From NCBI RefSeq assembly GCF_029962835.1, contig NC_080578.1:104573759-104637758 (forward strand): 64,000 nucleotides of DNA, written 5' to 3'. The stretch is from Magnolia sinica (taxonomy: Eukaryota; Streptophyta; Magnoliopsida; Magnoliales; Magnoliaceae). The notes under the pieces were generated by a model. It did not search any database, was not told where the DNA came from, and was given only the letters and a program-made list of their open reading frames with translations. The stretch's first letter is position 1, and each line of letters opens with the position of its first letter. The position numbers and the translations under genes are program-made. Shown piece after piece: positions 35,101 through 45,085 of this stretch.

Positions 35101-35315
35101 AACTGTCCTATTTCACCCTCGTATCACGTAACGATCACAGCCGTTACCTATACGTATCGGCATTTACGGTCATATTGTAATGGATGTGGAACACCTTGCC
35201 AGGAGTTTTAGTCTTTGGACCTACCATGGGGTGATGCACCTGATGGTTGGAGTGGATTCCACATATGCATCACAGTGGGTCCACCAGAGGCCGCAGTTGC
35301 TCGCAAAAGACCATT

Positions 35316-35347
<32 letters not shown>

Positions 35348-35353
35348 TTTATA

Positions 35354-35437
<84 letters not shown>

Positions 35438-38400
35438 GTTTTGGACACGTATCATGGTCCACGGTTACAAATATCGGCCTCAGATTACCCGATACAACTA
35501 TATCGGATTAGTATTTGGCCGCAGCCAATACTTATGAGGGCGTGATGGGGTTCCTTGAAAATTCTTGGTTGTATTGGCCTAATGCGGTTGGGTGTATTGG
35601 TTGCACCAAGACGCATATAATTTTATAAAGCCCCTTTTCATTATTTTTTCTCTCTTTTTTCTCCTTTTTTTTTCCCCCTTCATGTCAACCTTAGAGGAAG
35701 TTTAGAAACCCGTTTTCAATTGGATTAGGCATATTTTGGAGACTAGAACACAATTTTAGAAGGGGAAATCCATGAATCGAAGCAGAGTGGACCACTTTGG
35801 GAAAATATGAAAAGAGAACCATCACTTTGTTTTGTTTTTTTCTTCCTTTTATGCAGTATTTGAACTCAATAGGCCTTAATCCACCAAATCATGCTCGGTT
35901 TGTGTTTAATTAGGACATATTTGGATGATTTTCCCCAAATTTTCACGTGTTAACCATTTTTTGACCAATTAGAATTGTTCATATTAAATTGATTAATTGT
36001 GATTTTTTACATTGTAACATGAACATAATTACTTATAAGTGGTATGTTGTTCACCATAGTTACCGATATTTGTAATTGTAATCAATGTTGTCAAATCGCA
36101 TATGCGATTGCATGCGATTAGCATATGTTGTTCGCATATGCGATTGCATAACCTTTTTTTTTAATAAAATAAAAAATTTGAAAAAATTGACAAAAATAGG
36201 GAAAACTTGCCTAATTAGTACACATGATTGGATTGGGTTATTTTACTTATTTCATTATAGTTTGAGTGTTTCATTAAGTTACATATTTAATTGCTCATAT
36301 AATACTTACATAAATTTTAACAAAACAATCAACAAGCTACATTAAGAGAGAATTAATTTAATAAAAACTTTGAACACAAAATTTTTATTGATAAGTGGAT
36401 AACTTGAAACAACTTACAAGTTACAACTTACAACTTAATTTGCAAATACAATTTACAAAAAAGAAGAAGCACAACTTACAAAATATAAAACATAAACATA
36501 TTTGAAATAGTTGTAGAGATGTTAGAGTAAGAGAAAAAGAGGTGTAAAAAAGGAGTTAGAGATTTATAGCTTTGGAGTAAAGAATAGTGAAAATGGAGGG
36601 GATTTGAGTGTCCCAAATTGAAAAAAATAAAAAATAAAAATGACTCTTATGACCATTGGGAAATATGCGATCGCATATGCAGTATGCGATCGCATACTCG
36701 CATATGCAATATGCATATGCAATCGCATACTCACATATGCAATAGTATATTAGTCGCATATCAGAGTATGCCATGGCATATTTGCCAGGATCGCATATGC
36801 CATGATGTCATATACGATATGATCCACGATATGCGCATATGCGATCGCACATGCGTGTATGTGATCGCTTTTGACAACAATGATTGTAATCATAAATAAT
36901 TTAATTTTGGATAATCTATGGTTATTCTTGTGATGTTTGATTGAAACCTCAAATGTGTAGTGGAATCCATTATAATAAGAATTGACGATCTGCCAAAGGA
37001 TTTCTAATTCCAAAATACTTTTAACCCCAAATTTCAAGGTCAAAGACTCAAAAACTCAATTTCTTTTGTGGCATAGGCTGACAGAAGCTTTGATAAGGTG
37101 AGGGAGGGCATAAACACAAAGCTAGATTTATAGAAGGATGTTTTAGAATATAAAGAATTTAAAATTAGTTGGACTACAAAAGAGAACACGGAGTTCAATT
37201 TTAGTAATACTAGGAGCAAAAAGAGGAATTAGTTAAGATTGCTGACCAATAAGTTTCATAAAATGACCACTTTCGATACCCTGGGTCAATAATTCATGAG
37301 AGTGGAGAGATTGAAAAGGATGTTGCTCATGGAATTCAAGATGGGTGTAAGAAATGGAGATGTGGCTCTAGTGTTTTATGTGATTGTCGTGTACCACTCA
37401 AACTGAGAGGGAAATTTTATAGGATAGCTATAAGACCAACCATGCTTTATGGGACAGATTGTTGGGCAAACAACATGTGTGTAGCTAACATGAGGATGTT
37501 GAGATGGATGAGTGGCAAGATGAGGAATGAGAGAATTAGAAATGAATGCGTTTGAGGGAACTTAGGAGTAGTACCAATAGGTAATAAGATGAAGGAAATT
37601 AGACTTAGATGGTTTGGTCATGTGCAACGGAGACCAAGAACCCTGCTGGTAAGGTGTGAGTTGGTACAAGTAGGTGGCTCTAAAAGTGCAAGGGGAAAGC
37701 CCAAAAGGAAGTGGATGGAAGTAGTAAGAAAAGACTTGATGACCTATGGTCTAATCGAAGGTCTAGCCCTTGATTGAGTGGAATGGAAAAGTTGGATTGA
37801 CCACTCTTTACTGATTTACTTAAATGAAGAGCCATAAAATAATGAAAATGGAAATAAGAGAAGAGAGCCATATTGTTACTACTTGCAATAGTAGGATTTA
37901 TGCCATTGCAATGCATGGCCCAGTTGATGACTATACTGGTCCGATTTTCAGGCCACATCATCTACTAGGTGGGGCCCAACTGATGAATGGCAGGATCATG
38001 CATGTGTGCCACGTCTATGTACTATCTGAGTTGACATTGCATGATTCTGCCTTGACTTGAGGGGCTGTTTGGATGCATGCAAAGTCATGTACTGCACATG
38101 CTATGTGCATTGGACAGCACTTATGTGATTTATCAATCCCCCTTTTCACACAGAACGAGGAAAAATGGTTACAACATCTACAGTAGATATGGATGTTTTG
38201 TGCACATGCAGGAACATAATGTTTTGTGCACGTGCATCACATGTACCAAATGTTTGACATTTGCGACCATCCATGTTTAAGCACTCACGTGTGCCACATG
38301 TTACACCATCAATCTTCAAGCACCTCACATGTGCTAGATGTGACACCATCAATCTTCAAGCATCTCATATGTGCATCTCACATGTGCCACATGTGACATC

Positions 38401-38835
38401 ATCAATCTTCAAGCATCTCATATGTGCCACATGTGACAATCACTAAGCACATGCACCATAATGTTACATGTTTCTCCACTCCTTGTCCTGGGTGCTTGAC
38501 AAACAGGGTATAATATAGGCAGTCCAACAATGCATGACATACATAGTATGTGCAAGATAGTATGTATGGCAAACAACTTTATGTGCATCCAAATGGCCAC
38601 TGAAAGTTCTGTTGTCTTGCTGATGGTAGCGTGGCTAAAGTTGTCTTGATGGATTAGAGTAATTTTAAATTGGAGCCTTTGAAAAAATGATGAATGTGAA
38701 TGGTAACTTTGTTGTTTGTCACAGCAACATTTGGAAGATAAACAACTGAGCCGTTTGTTGTTGGAGGATGCTGTTGTGTATTCTAGCAAAGACAACTCTG
38801 GCCATCCAGTGAATGCAGATGGTGTTTCCCAGTAA
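32169..38835 (+). CDS. Mdm35/TRIAP1-like twin CX9C protein (At4g33100 family)
   Basis: Family members are small mitochondrial intermembrane-space proteins that partner PRELI/Ups lipid-transfer proteins. CDS = join(32169..32257, 32333..32417, 38725..38835), 94 aa, close to the 92 aa of At4g33100 (from memory). The twin CX9C motifs are C17-X9-C27 and C46-X9-C56 around the conserved CFNRWYAEKFTKGQWDKEEC. The C-terminal exon reads HLEDKQLSRLLLED and ends GVSQ. All junctions are GT-AG: ACAG|GTGGTT, GGCAG|GTGG, CTTATT|GTATGT and CACAG|CAAC, in phases 2 and 0. Intron 2 is 6.3 kb and filled with transposons. An upstream AG at 32299-32300 would add 33 nt in frame between the motifs. An out-of-frame ATG at 32161 precedes the start; neither ATG has a purine at -3. 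Confidence 0.93.
33020..34379 (+). mobile_element. Probable solo LTR of a Ty3/gypsy-type element
   Basis: The stretch has a TATA-like CTATAAATAGGAGG near 33642, a three-fold degenerate subrepeat (GTGTAATTCCCTTC ... ATCTACGC) at 33840-34000, and ends ...GTGCTAAACA at 34379. It is followed by TTTGGCACACTTGGTGGGAC, as often seen just inside gypsy-type LTRs. No internal coding region follows, so a solo LTR or remnant is likely. The left edge is approximate. It lies in intron 2 of the TRIAP1-like gene. Confidence 0.5.
34490..35180. mobile_element. Putative hAT-like MITE (CGTTACGG theme)
   Basis: Both ends are dense in words such as GGCCGTAATAGG, AACGACTGTTACG, CCGTTATGGGGTAATGG and CACAGCCGTTACC, around an AT-rich centre. 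The architecture matches the hAT MITEs at 12803 and 36083, but I could not pin exact ends or a target duplication. Confidence 0.45.
35326..35434. repeat. Compound TA and GA microsatellite
   Basis: A TA run (35326-35347), an AT-rich spacer and about 38 GA dinucleotides (35359-35434). Open frames of Glu-Arg or Ser-Leu repeats across it are artefacts. It is intronic. Confidence 0.95.
35460..36077. mobile_element. Putative MITE with GGTTACAAATATCGG ends
   Basis: GGTTACAAATATCGG near 35463 is mirrored by CCGATATTTGTAATT near 36063-36077. The left part has ATATCGGATTAG and GCCAATAC-type words, and the centre is AT-rich. It directly adjoins the hAT MITE at 36083. Confidence 0.5.
36083..36882. mobile_element. 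hAT-type MITE with 8-bp target duplication ATTGTAAT
   Basis: Ends are CAATGTTGTCAAATCGCATA on the left and CGCTTTTGACAACAATG on the right, flanked by ATTGTAAT at 36075-36082 and 36883-36890. The subterminal regions (36095-36150 and 36660-36865) are made of GCATATGCGATCGCA-type palindromes, and the centre is AT-rich. There is no transposase. It lies in intron 2 of the TRIAP1-like gene. Confidence 0.92.
37070..37880 (+). mobile_element. RTE-clade LINE, C-terminal reverse-transcriptase fragment
   Basis: The plus strand reads LRGKFYRIAIRPTMLYGTDC (~37409-37466), then MRMLRWMSGKMRNERIRNEC, then MKEIRLRWFGHVQRRP (37589-37636) and PKRKWMEVVRKDL. This is the hallmark C-terminal part of plant RTE LINEs. 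It is 5'-truncated and contains stops. It lies in intron 2 of the TRIAP1-like gene. Confidence 0.85.
38058..38604. mobile_element. MITE-like element with internal tandem repeats
   Basis: TGAGGGGCTGTTTGGATGCA at 38058 is mirrored by TGCATCCAAATGGCCACTGA near 38584-38603. Inside, 38262-38440 has about four copies of a ~40-bp unit (ATCAATCTTCAAGCATCTCA then CATGTGCCACATGTGACA). It lies just upstream of exon 3 of the TRIAP1-like gene. Confidence 0.65.
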
Positions 38836-39339
38836 ATAAGGTGTTTTTCTTAATTTTCAGTTAATTATTTTCTTTTTAATGCTGTAAGTTTGACTAATGG
38901 TTGTTGCAAGTCATAGTTTCTTAATAGGCTTATTATATACTTTTTCTTAATTGACTCACTTCTTAATGTTTCACTATAGTTTCATCTTCTCCAGTTTTAT
39001 TTGCTATGCAAAATAGGCTGCAAAATCTACAGTCTATGGATTTTGATCTATTCGGACTACCGAAATCTATTCATTTAGATACAGATGATGGCTTTTCAAG
39101 AATGAGGAAACTTAAAAGTGATGTGATGATGTTGTGTTGCCCATCTGATGGCTTTCTTATGAAAAAATAGAAAACTTAATGACATTGTTTTGCCCATTTA
39201 TTGTCCTTAACAAGTCTATAGTAAAAGATTTGATGACCTATTGTTTAATGAAGGCTATGGTCTTTGAAAGTATGGAATCGCAGAACAGGATTTGTGTTGT
39301 CATTTGTCAACCCCAATTTGTCGTGATAAGGCTGAGATG
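38836..39339. other. 3' flank of the TRIAP1-like gene
   Basis: AT-rich sequence after the stop, probably containing the 3' UTR. No other gene is seen. Confidence 0.5.
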
Positions 39340-39498
39340 GTTTTTCTTCTTCTTCTTCTTCTTCTTCTTCTTCTTCTTCTTTTTTCCCCTGAAAGATACT
39401 GAATTTATTGAGCCAGAATGGCAAAAGAAAAGACAGACGAGAAAGAAAAACAACAATTTTTTTTTGGAAGAAGTGGGTTTGGACTCTTTGGATCTCTT
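39340..39498 (-). mobile_element. Very short LINE-type insertion with 17-bp target duplication
   Basis: GTGATAAGGCTGAGATG occurs at 39323-39339 and again at 39499-39515. Between them are a T/TTC-rich tail (TTC microsatellite 39344-39381), a GAATTTATTGAGCC-type LINE 3' end and a short body. The long direct repeats plus a terminal homopolymer-like tail indicate target-primed retrotransposition. Confidence 0.85.
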
Positions 39499-39754
39499 GT
39501 GATAAGGCTGAGATGATGATTATGATCTTTGGATCTCTTGTGCCTCCTTGGTTTTCTACATGAGAAATTTCCCCCCATTTTTCTTTGAAAAAGTTTGTTG
39601 CAGGAAGTGGGTTTGGGCTCTTCTAAAGCTTCAATGAAAATTTAGTGGGGGGATTTTTTGGAAGTGATAATGGCATTTGTTCTTGTTTGTGAAGATTTTG
39701 GAATGACTGCTTGATGATTTGTGTAGGGCTGTGGTTTCTTCTTGTGAAGCTTTG

Positions 39755-39910
39755 GGTTATTTCTGCATCTAAAATCTTCTGCGTTATTTCTAGTGCCTGA
39801 GTATTTGAGGCCTCTTGGCTTGAGTTTGAAGCTTTTGGTTATTTCTGCCCCAAAATCTTCTGCTTTATTTCTATTTTCTAGTGCCCGAGTATTTGAGGCC
39901 TCTTGGCTTT
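39755..39910. repeat. Tandem duplication, ~82-bp period
   Basis: GGTTATTTCTGCATCTAAAA at 39755 and GGTTATTTCTGCCCCAAAAT at 39837 are each followed by CTTCTGC, TTATTTCTA and GTATTTGAGGCCTCTTGGCT. The minus-strand open frame across 39642-40094 is a repeat artefact. Confidence 0.75.
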
Positions 39911-40338
39911 TCTTTGAGTTCCTGTAAGTAATGGTTTTCTTCTTCTTCTTCTTTCTTATTTGAAATGGGTTGTTGTTCCATGAAATGGGTTTTTTTTTTT
40001 CTTTCCATTTTTGTTCTTCAAAGCCCCAAGACAGCTGCTGTCGACTTGCTTCTTGTTGCACTTTGGGTAGGATTGTCACACTGGGAGAATTCAAATATGT
40101 TTGTTTTGTTCATTTTTATGCGGCAAATACATGAATGCTTGTAGGTAAAGCTGCAGTGGGTGCAGGTAAAGCTGTTGCAGCAACTGTGGCAAGTGAATGC
40201 ATGTAGCAGCTATGGCTGTTGCAAGCAAATGCATACAGTAGGCATGGCTGTTGTAGCAAGTGAAGTTGATTCACCAACGACGATTAGTGCAACAAAGCGT
40301 TATTGTATTTATGATGTGTGTATATGGGTTTTTACAGG

Positions 40339-40723
40339 GAGAGCAGTTTGCGTGTCCCCGGGCCTCTGTCCATCTGTTTTTAAAGACCACAATAGGATAG
40401 GATTCTAAAAATCAGGCAGATCCAAAATTCACGTGGGCCTGACCATGATGTTTTTATGCCATGCAAACCGTTCATATGATTATTACCACTCAGATAAACT
40501 GTAGGAACAAATATCATCCTGATACAAAACTTCTGTTACCTCCAGGCATTCAATCCCCACTGTTTCGTGTGGTATGGCCCACATGGGTTTTGGATATGCC
40601 TGATTTTTAGATTCCTATCCTATTGCGGTCTTCAAAAACAGATGGACGGAGTGGATTTGTCACGGATATCTGTGGGCCCCACACAGCTATACCTGTGCCC
40701 GGGGGCACATGCAATCTACTCTC
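40339..40723. mobile_element. Mutator-like MITE with 9-bp target duplication TTTTACAGG
   Basis: Ends GAGAGCAGTTTGCGTG and CATGCAATCTACTCTC form terminal inverted repeats flanked by TTTTACAGG at 40330-40338 and 40724-40732. A 9-bp duplication fits Mutator-like elements. The interior is the GTGGGGCCCACA family core, showing that this core rides in elements of different superfamilies. The element has no coding capacity. Confidence 0.85.
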
Positions 40724-41093
40724 TTTTACAGGTGAGTCTGTTGCAGCAGGTTGTCTAGTTTATGTTGCTGATGTGGTTGGATGCATGTATGTATATGATA
40801 GTGCAGTGCTTATATTAGAAGGTATATCTACTTGAAAGGTTAAAAAAAATAAAAATAAAATCCCAATTGTGGTGAAGAAAGTGAAACTCTATTTCCACGG
40901 AAAATTGCGCTACAAAATAAACAGCGAAGCGTCTGCTGGAATCTGTGGTTGCCCATTTTCTGAGAAATCGTTGACCTTTTTTTTTTCTTTTGGCATCTGC
41001 ATCTTAATTCTCCTCCATTCATACACAACCTAAGGGAATTATTTTAATAGTTTGATAGCGCGATGGTTCATATGCATGCACTTGGGAATTGTG

Positions 41094-41804
41094 CACGAGG
41101 TCACAAGTTTCTTAACATCAATTGAAATTCTTGGGCACATGTAGGCTGTGTTTGGTTCCCCCACATGGTTGTTTGGCAGCATAAAGCAACTGGGATTGCC
41201 AATCCAAGGGGTTTCCAATCCCCTCAAAGGGTTTGTAATCCAAGGTGAGAGCTTGGATTACACTTAAAATCATTTGAATAGTTGCATGTATAAATGTATG
41301 TCACTGTACACTATCATTCTTCTGGGCACATGGCCCACTAAAGATGATCAGCACCATCCAAACATTGTTCATGTAGATCAGCACGGTCCAAATATTGTCC
41401 AGCACCGTCCAAACATTATCCATATCAATCAACGATTAAAAATCGTTGGTTAGTCACTCAGACATGATCTTGTGCTTGCGGTCCATCTAAGACTTGGAAT
41501 TTCATCACTTTTAGACAAAACATATATTTTAGCGGGCTTATCACAACCATAGTGTTAAAAATTATATATCTCACTAATTGGGGATATTAAAGTTGATTTA
41601 GTAATTAAATTCAAACCCCCGTGAATATATCATGTATAGGTATTTTTGAATTAAAGTTGATTCACACTCAAGGGTATCAAACACACCGAGAGGATTGCCA
41701 ATCCTGGGGTTTCCAATCCTGGGGGTTGCGAATCCACGAGGTCACAAGTATCTTAACATCAATTGAAATTCTTGGGCACATGTAGGCTGTGTTTGGTTCC
41801 CCCA
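41094..41804. repeat. 70-bp direct repeats enclosing MITE-like sequence
   Basis: Positions 41094-41163 and 41735-41804 are nearly identical (I see one T/A difference) and both end in GGCTGTGTTTGGTTCCCCCA. The interval holds GGTTTCCAATCC and GGATTGCCAATCC words. This could be a local duplication or a compound insertion. Confidence 0.75.
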
Positions 41805-42772
41805 AATATCATGATGTTTTGCACCAAACTAGACTGATTAATCATGAAATGTCATGATACTTGGGACATCCAAACCCAGCCCTTAAATAGTTTATAACCA
41901 CAAAATTCTGACTGATTGAATGATTGTAACCTCTGATTAATGAATTTTCTTTTTTTAGATTTTCTGTTTGATATTTTTAATTATATCTGCCCATTGGATG
42001 TGCACCAATCAACCAGCTAGGCTGTCAGTTAACCTGATATTTGGCTTATAACTCGACCAAAGTGGGGCCCACAAATTAGACGTGCATGACAATTGGGACG
42101 GGTCAGCTACACATGCCTAGCATCTGGTTAATGTTAATATTATAATTATAATATGCCGATTTTTATTTTTATTTTAAAAAAAAAAATTTGTAACATAAAA
42201 CTGTGCTATTAAGAGTAGAACCCAAGTGACGGTTACTCAGTTCTAACAGATGCTTGCTGAGTAAATGTTTATTATTTATTTTAAGGCTTTTTACGTATAA
42301 AACCCCTGCCCCACATCTATGTTGTTGTAGAGCATTAACTTTGAACGAGATGCTTTTTTGGCTCTTGATCTAAGTCTTTTTAGGCTTTTCAGGGGATTTG
42401 AATGTGCACCTAATCCATGGATTTATGGAGGTGTGAATTTGGGAAATCCATGGATTTGGCAAACAGGGGAGGGTTGAAATTCTTGAATTTTTACCAATCC
42501 TTACCAAAAATCCCTCACCCCATGTAGTCCCTACCTACACTGGCTTGATTGAAAGGGCAAAGTAACCATTAGTAGCGGGTAGAAAGAAGGATTTACATAT
42601 TTCCAATATGGATGGATATGCCCGCACATGCCTCTGGCACTAGCAAATGGAGTGGGTAACTAGTGTAAAGACGTGATAACGGTAATGATCTCATAAGCAA
42701 ATACAAGGGCAATTTTGGAATTTTTTTAAAAAATACGTAATTGTATATGTTTTATCGATGATGGGTATATTC
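41805..42772. other. Intergenic sequence, no gene recognised
   Basis: AT-rich with scattered GTGGGGCCCAC-type words (42064-42073). No domain or element ends were recognised. Confidence 0.45.
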
Positions 42773-43414
42773 TAGGGCTGAAAGTCGGACGGGTGCAACC
42801 CGACCGACCCGTGACCAACCTGACATTGGGTTAGGCTCAGGCAGGATGTATTAGGTTTGGTCTCAGGCTTGGGCTATACAAACACCAACCCGATAAAACT
42901 TGGGTCAAGCTTGGGTTGAGGTCTCGGGTTGCCTGACCCAACCTGAACCCGATCGATGTATAACTGTGTGTGGACCGTCTGTGTTGAAGGCACATGAAAT
43001 TCCAGCGCCCTCGAGTCTCATTAGTCCACGTTATTTCTGATAACTCAAGCTAACAAGATCTCTCCCAAATAGATTGCATGGTACACAACATGACTTTTGA
43101 AGGAGTGTTGTCCTATATTTTAGCTTATTTATTTAGAAAAATGAAGTTCTTTACAAGAAATAATTACATATATAATTAATAAAATCATAGGTACAAAAAC
43201 TAAGTGGTATTGAAATATAATATACCAATGTATTAACAAAAATATTAGCATGTATCCACCTGACTAACCCTACTGAGCCCGCTTGGATTGGACTTGGGTC
43301 GAGAATTCCTAACCCGAGGTTGGGTTGGATTGGGTTAGGGTTCAGGTATAGGAACCTTGGGTTGGGCTAGGGTTGAGCACCAACCCAACCCAACTCACCC
43401 GACTTTCAGCCCTA
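42773..43414. mobile_element. hAT-type MITE with near-perfect 8-bp target duplication
   Basis: Ends TAGGGCTGAAAGTCGG and CCGACTTTCAGCCCTA are exact inverted repeats, flanked by GTATATTC (42765-42772) and GTATTTTC (43415-43422). Subterminal parts are rich in CAACCCGA/TCGGGTTG words. There is no coding frame. Confidence 0.9.
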
Positions 43415-43830
43415 GTATTTTCTATTACTACCTTTTGATAGGGTTTTATTTAGGAATACTTAAAAACCTGGGTGTATTTGGGTAGGCTAAAAGGCAGTGA
43501 TTTATTCCATGTTTTAGGAGCCTAAGTGTCTTTTGTGTCTGCAACACTCAATAATGTACCATTGCAGCAGATATGTTTGAGATCCAAGCCGTCCATTTAG
43601 TGGGTCTCACGTGATGCCCCTGCCTGAAAATCAAGCCAATCCACAATGCTAGATATGGAAAGCTGGGCATTTGTTTCATGGACCATAGCTCCACTGATCA
43701 GTGGGCAGGGCCAATCTTTGGTCAGTGGAATCCATCGTTGTAGGATTCTTCTCATGATTGGTGTAGATAGACACCCTTGTGTACGTGTGCGAATGAGATA
43801 ATCCAAATCATGTCTCCAGTATCACAAGTT

Positions 43831-44345
43831 GGAAATCGGATTGCGTACTGAGTTACTCAGTAGGCTCTGATCGTACTGAGTAAACTTGGTTGGGCCCACC
43901 GTGAATGTATCTGGTCTATCCACGCCCTCCATCCATTTTTCCATCTTATTTTAGTGGTTGAGACGAAAATTTAAGCATACCCAAAGATCAAGCGTACCAT
44001 ACCATAAGAAATAGTTAGAATAATGATTTCCACCGTTGAAACCTTGATAGGGCCCACAGTGATGTTTATTTCTCACCCAACCAGTTCATGAGATCACACA
44101 AACATGGATGAAGGGAAAACACAAATACAAGCTTGATCCAAAACTTCTGTGGCCCCCAAGAAATTTTCAAAGGTAGATGTTCAATTCACACTGTTTCCTG
44201 TGGTGTGGTCCAATTGAGGGTTGAATATACTTCAACCTTAGGCTCAAGCCCTAAAATTACCTGGTAAAATGAATGGACGGAGTGGATAAAATACATCAAT
44301 CACTGTGGACCCCACAGAGTTTACTCAGTACGCAATCCGCTTCCC
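43831..44345. mobile_element. MITE with CGGATTGCGTACTGAG ends
   Basis: CGGATTGCGTACTGAG at 43837 is mirrored by CTCAGTACGCAATCCG ending at 44339. The interior is the GTGGGGCC-family core (GGGCCCACCGTGAATG, GTGGCCCCCAAGAAATTTTC, TGTGGACCCCACAG). The target duplication is unclear. Confidence 0.8.
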
Positions 44346-45085
44346 AGAAGTTGCACTGAATTGGTGGAGATTAATACAATGGTTGATGTGCAAAGTTTAA
44401 AGAAGAATATTCAATCAGGGTTTGTTTTCTGAAAAGCAGGGCCACGGTTCATTATTTCATACCATCGATAGAGCGTTCCCAAAAAATATCATATTAACTA
44501 ATCTTATCCCCTCTTTATTTGAATGTGAATCGTTCTATTTCTCCATTTAACCATATGATGACCCCAGCTTGAAGCGGTTGAGGATGCCCTCTGGATTTTT
44601 TTTAAAATTATTTTTTTGGTTTTTAAGTCACGATCCATCCACAGTCGAATAAATCAGACCAATGGTCTGAACTACAGAACTATTGATGGCTTACATTTTA
44701 ATAATAAAAGTCATGGGGCAACGGAGGGGGGCTACTTACTACCATACTAAGTAGGCATGGATTACCATATTGGAATGAGATTTGAACTTGGAAAGTTACC
44801 AGGTACAATAGATTACGAACTTCACATATATGAGTATCATGAAAGTAAGAAATACAGCATCAAACGAACAATAGATGGATATCCCAGGTTTCATTTCTTC
44901 CAATTGCAAGAAGATCCAATATTCTGGTGACCATTCAAATCAAAACCACTGAGTGACAGCCATTTGTTAACTCACATGGTTGTGGGATGGACGGACAGAT
45001 CGGATGGATAACGTGCATGTCATGCCATCTCTGCCTGAATTAGTTGAGCAGAACCAACAACCAGACATTCGAGTTTCCACGCACC
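44346..45085. other. 3' flank of the sugar-transporter gene
   Basis: The stretch next to 45085 is probably the 3' UTR of the minus-strand transporter. Nothing else is recognised. Confidence 0.4.

Noticed and set aside
35215-35511. Glu-Arg or Ser-Leu repeat protein
   Set aside because: It is a translation of a GA dinucleotide microsatellite inside an intron.
37589-37777. Small gene encoding RLRWFGHVQRRP
   Set aside because: This is the standard C-terminal sequence of plant RTE LINE reverse transcriptase and the copy is truncated.
38262-38440. CRISPR-like array of ~40-bp repeats
   Set aside because: The units are contiguous and degenerate, with no spacers, inside a plant MITE-like element.
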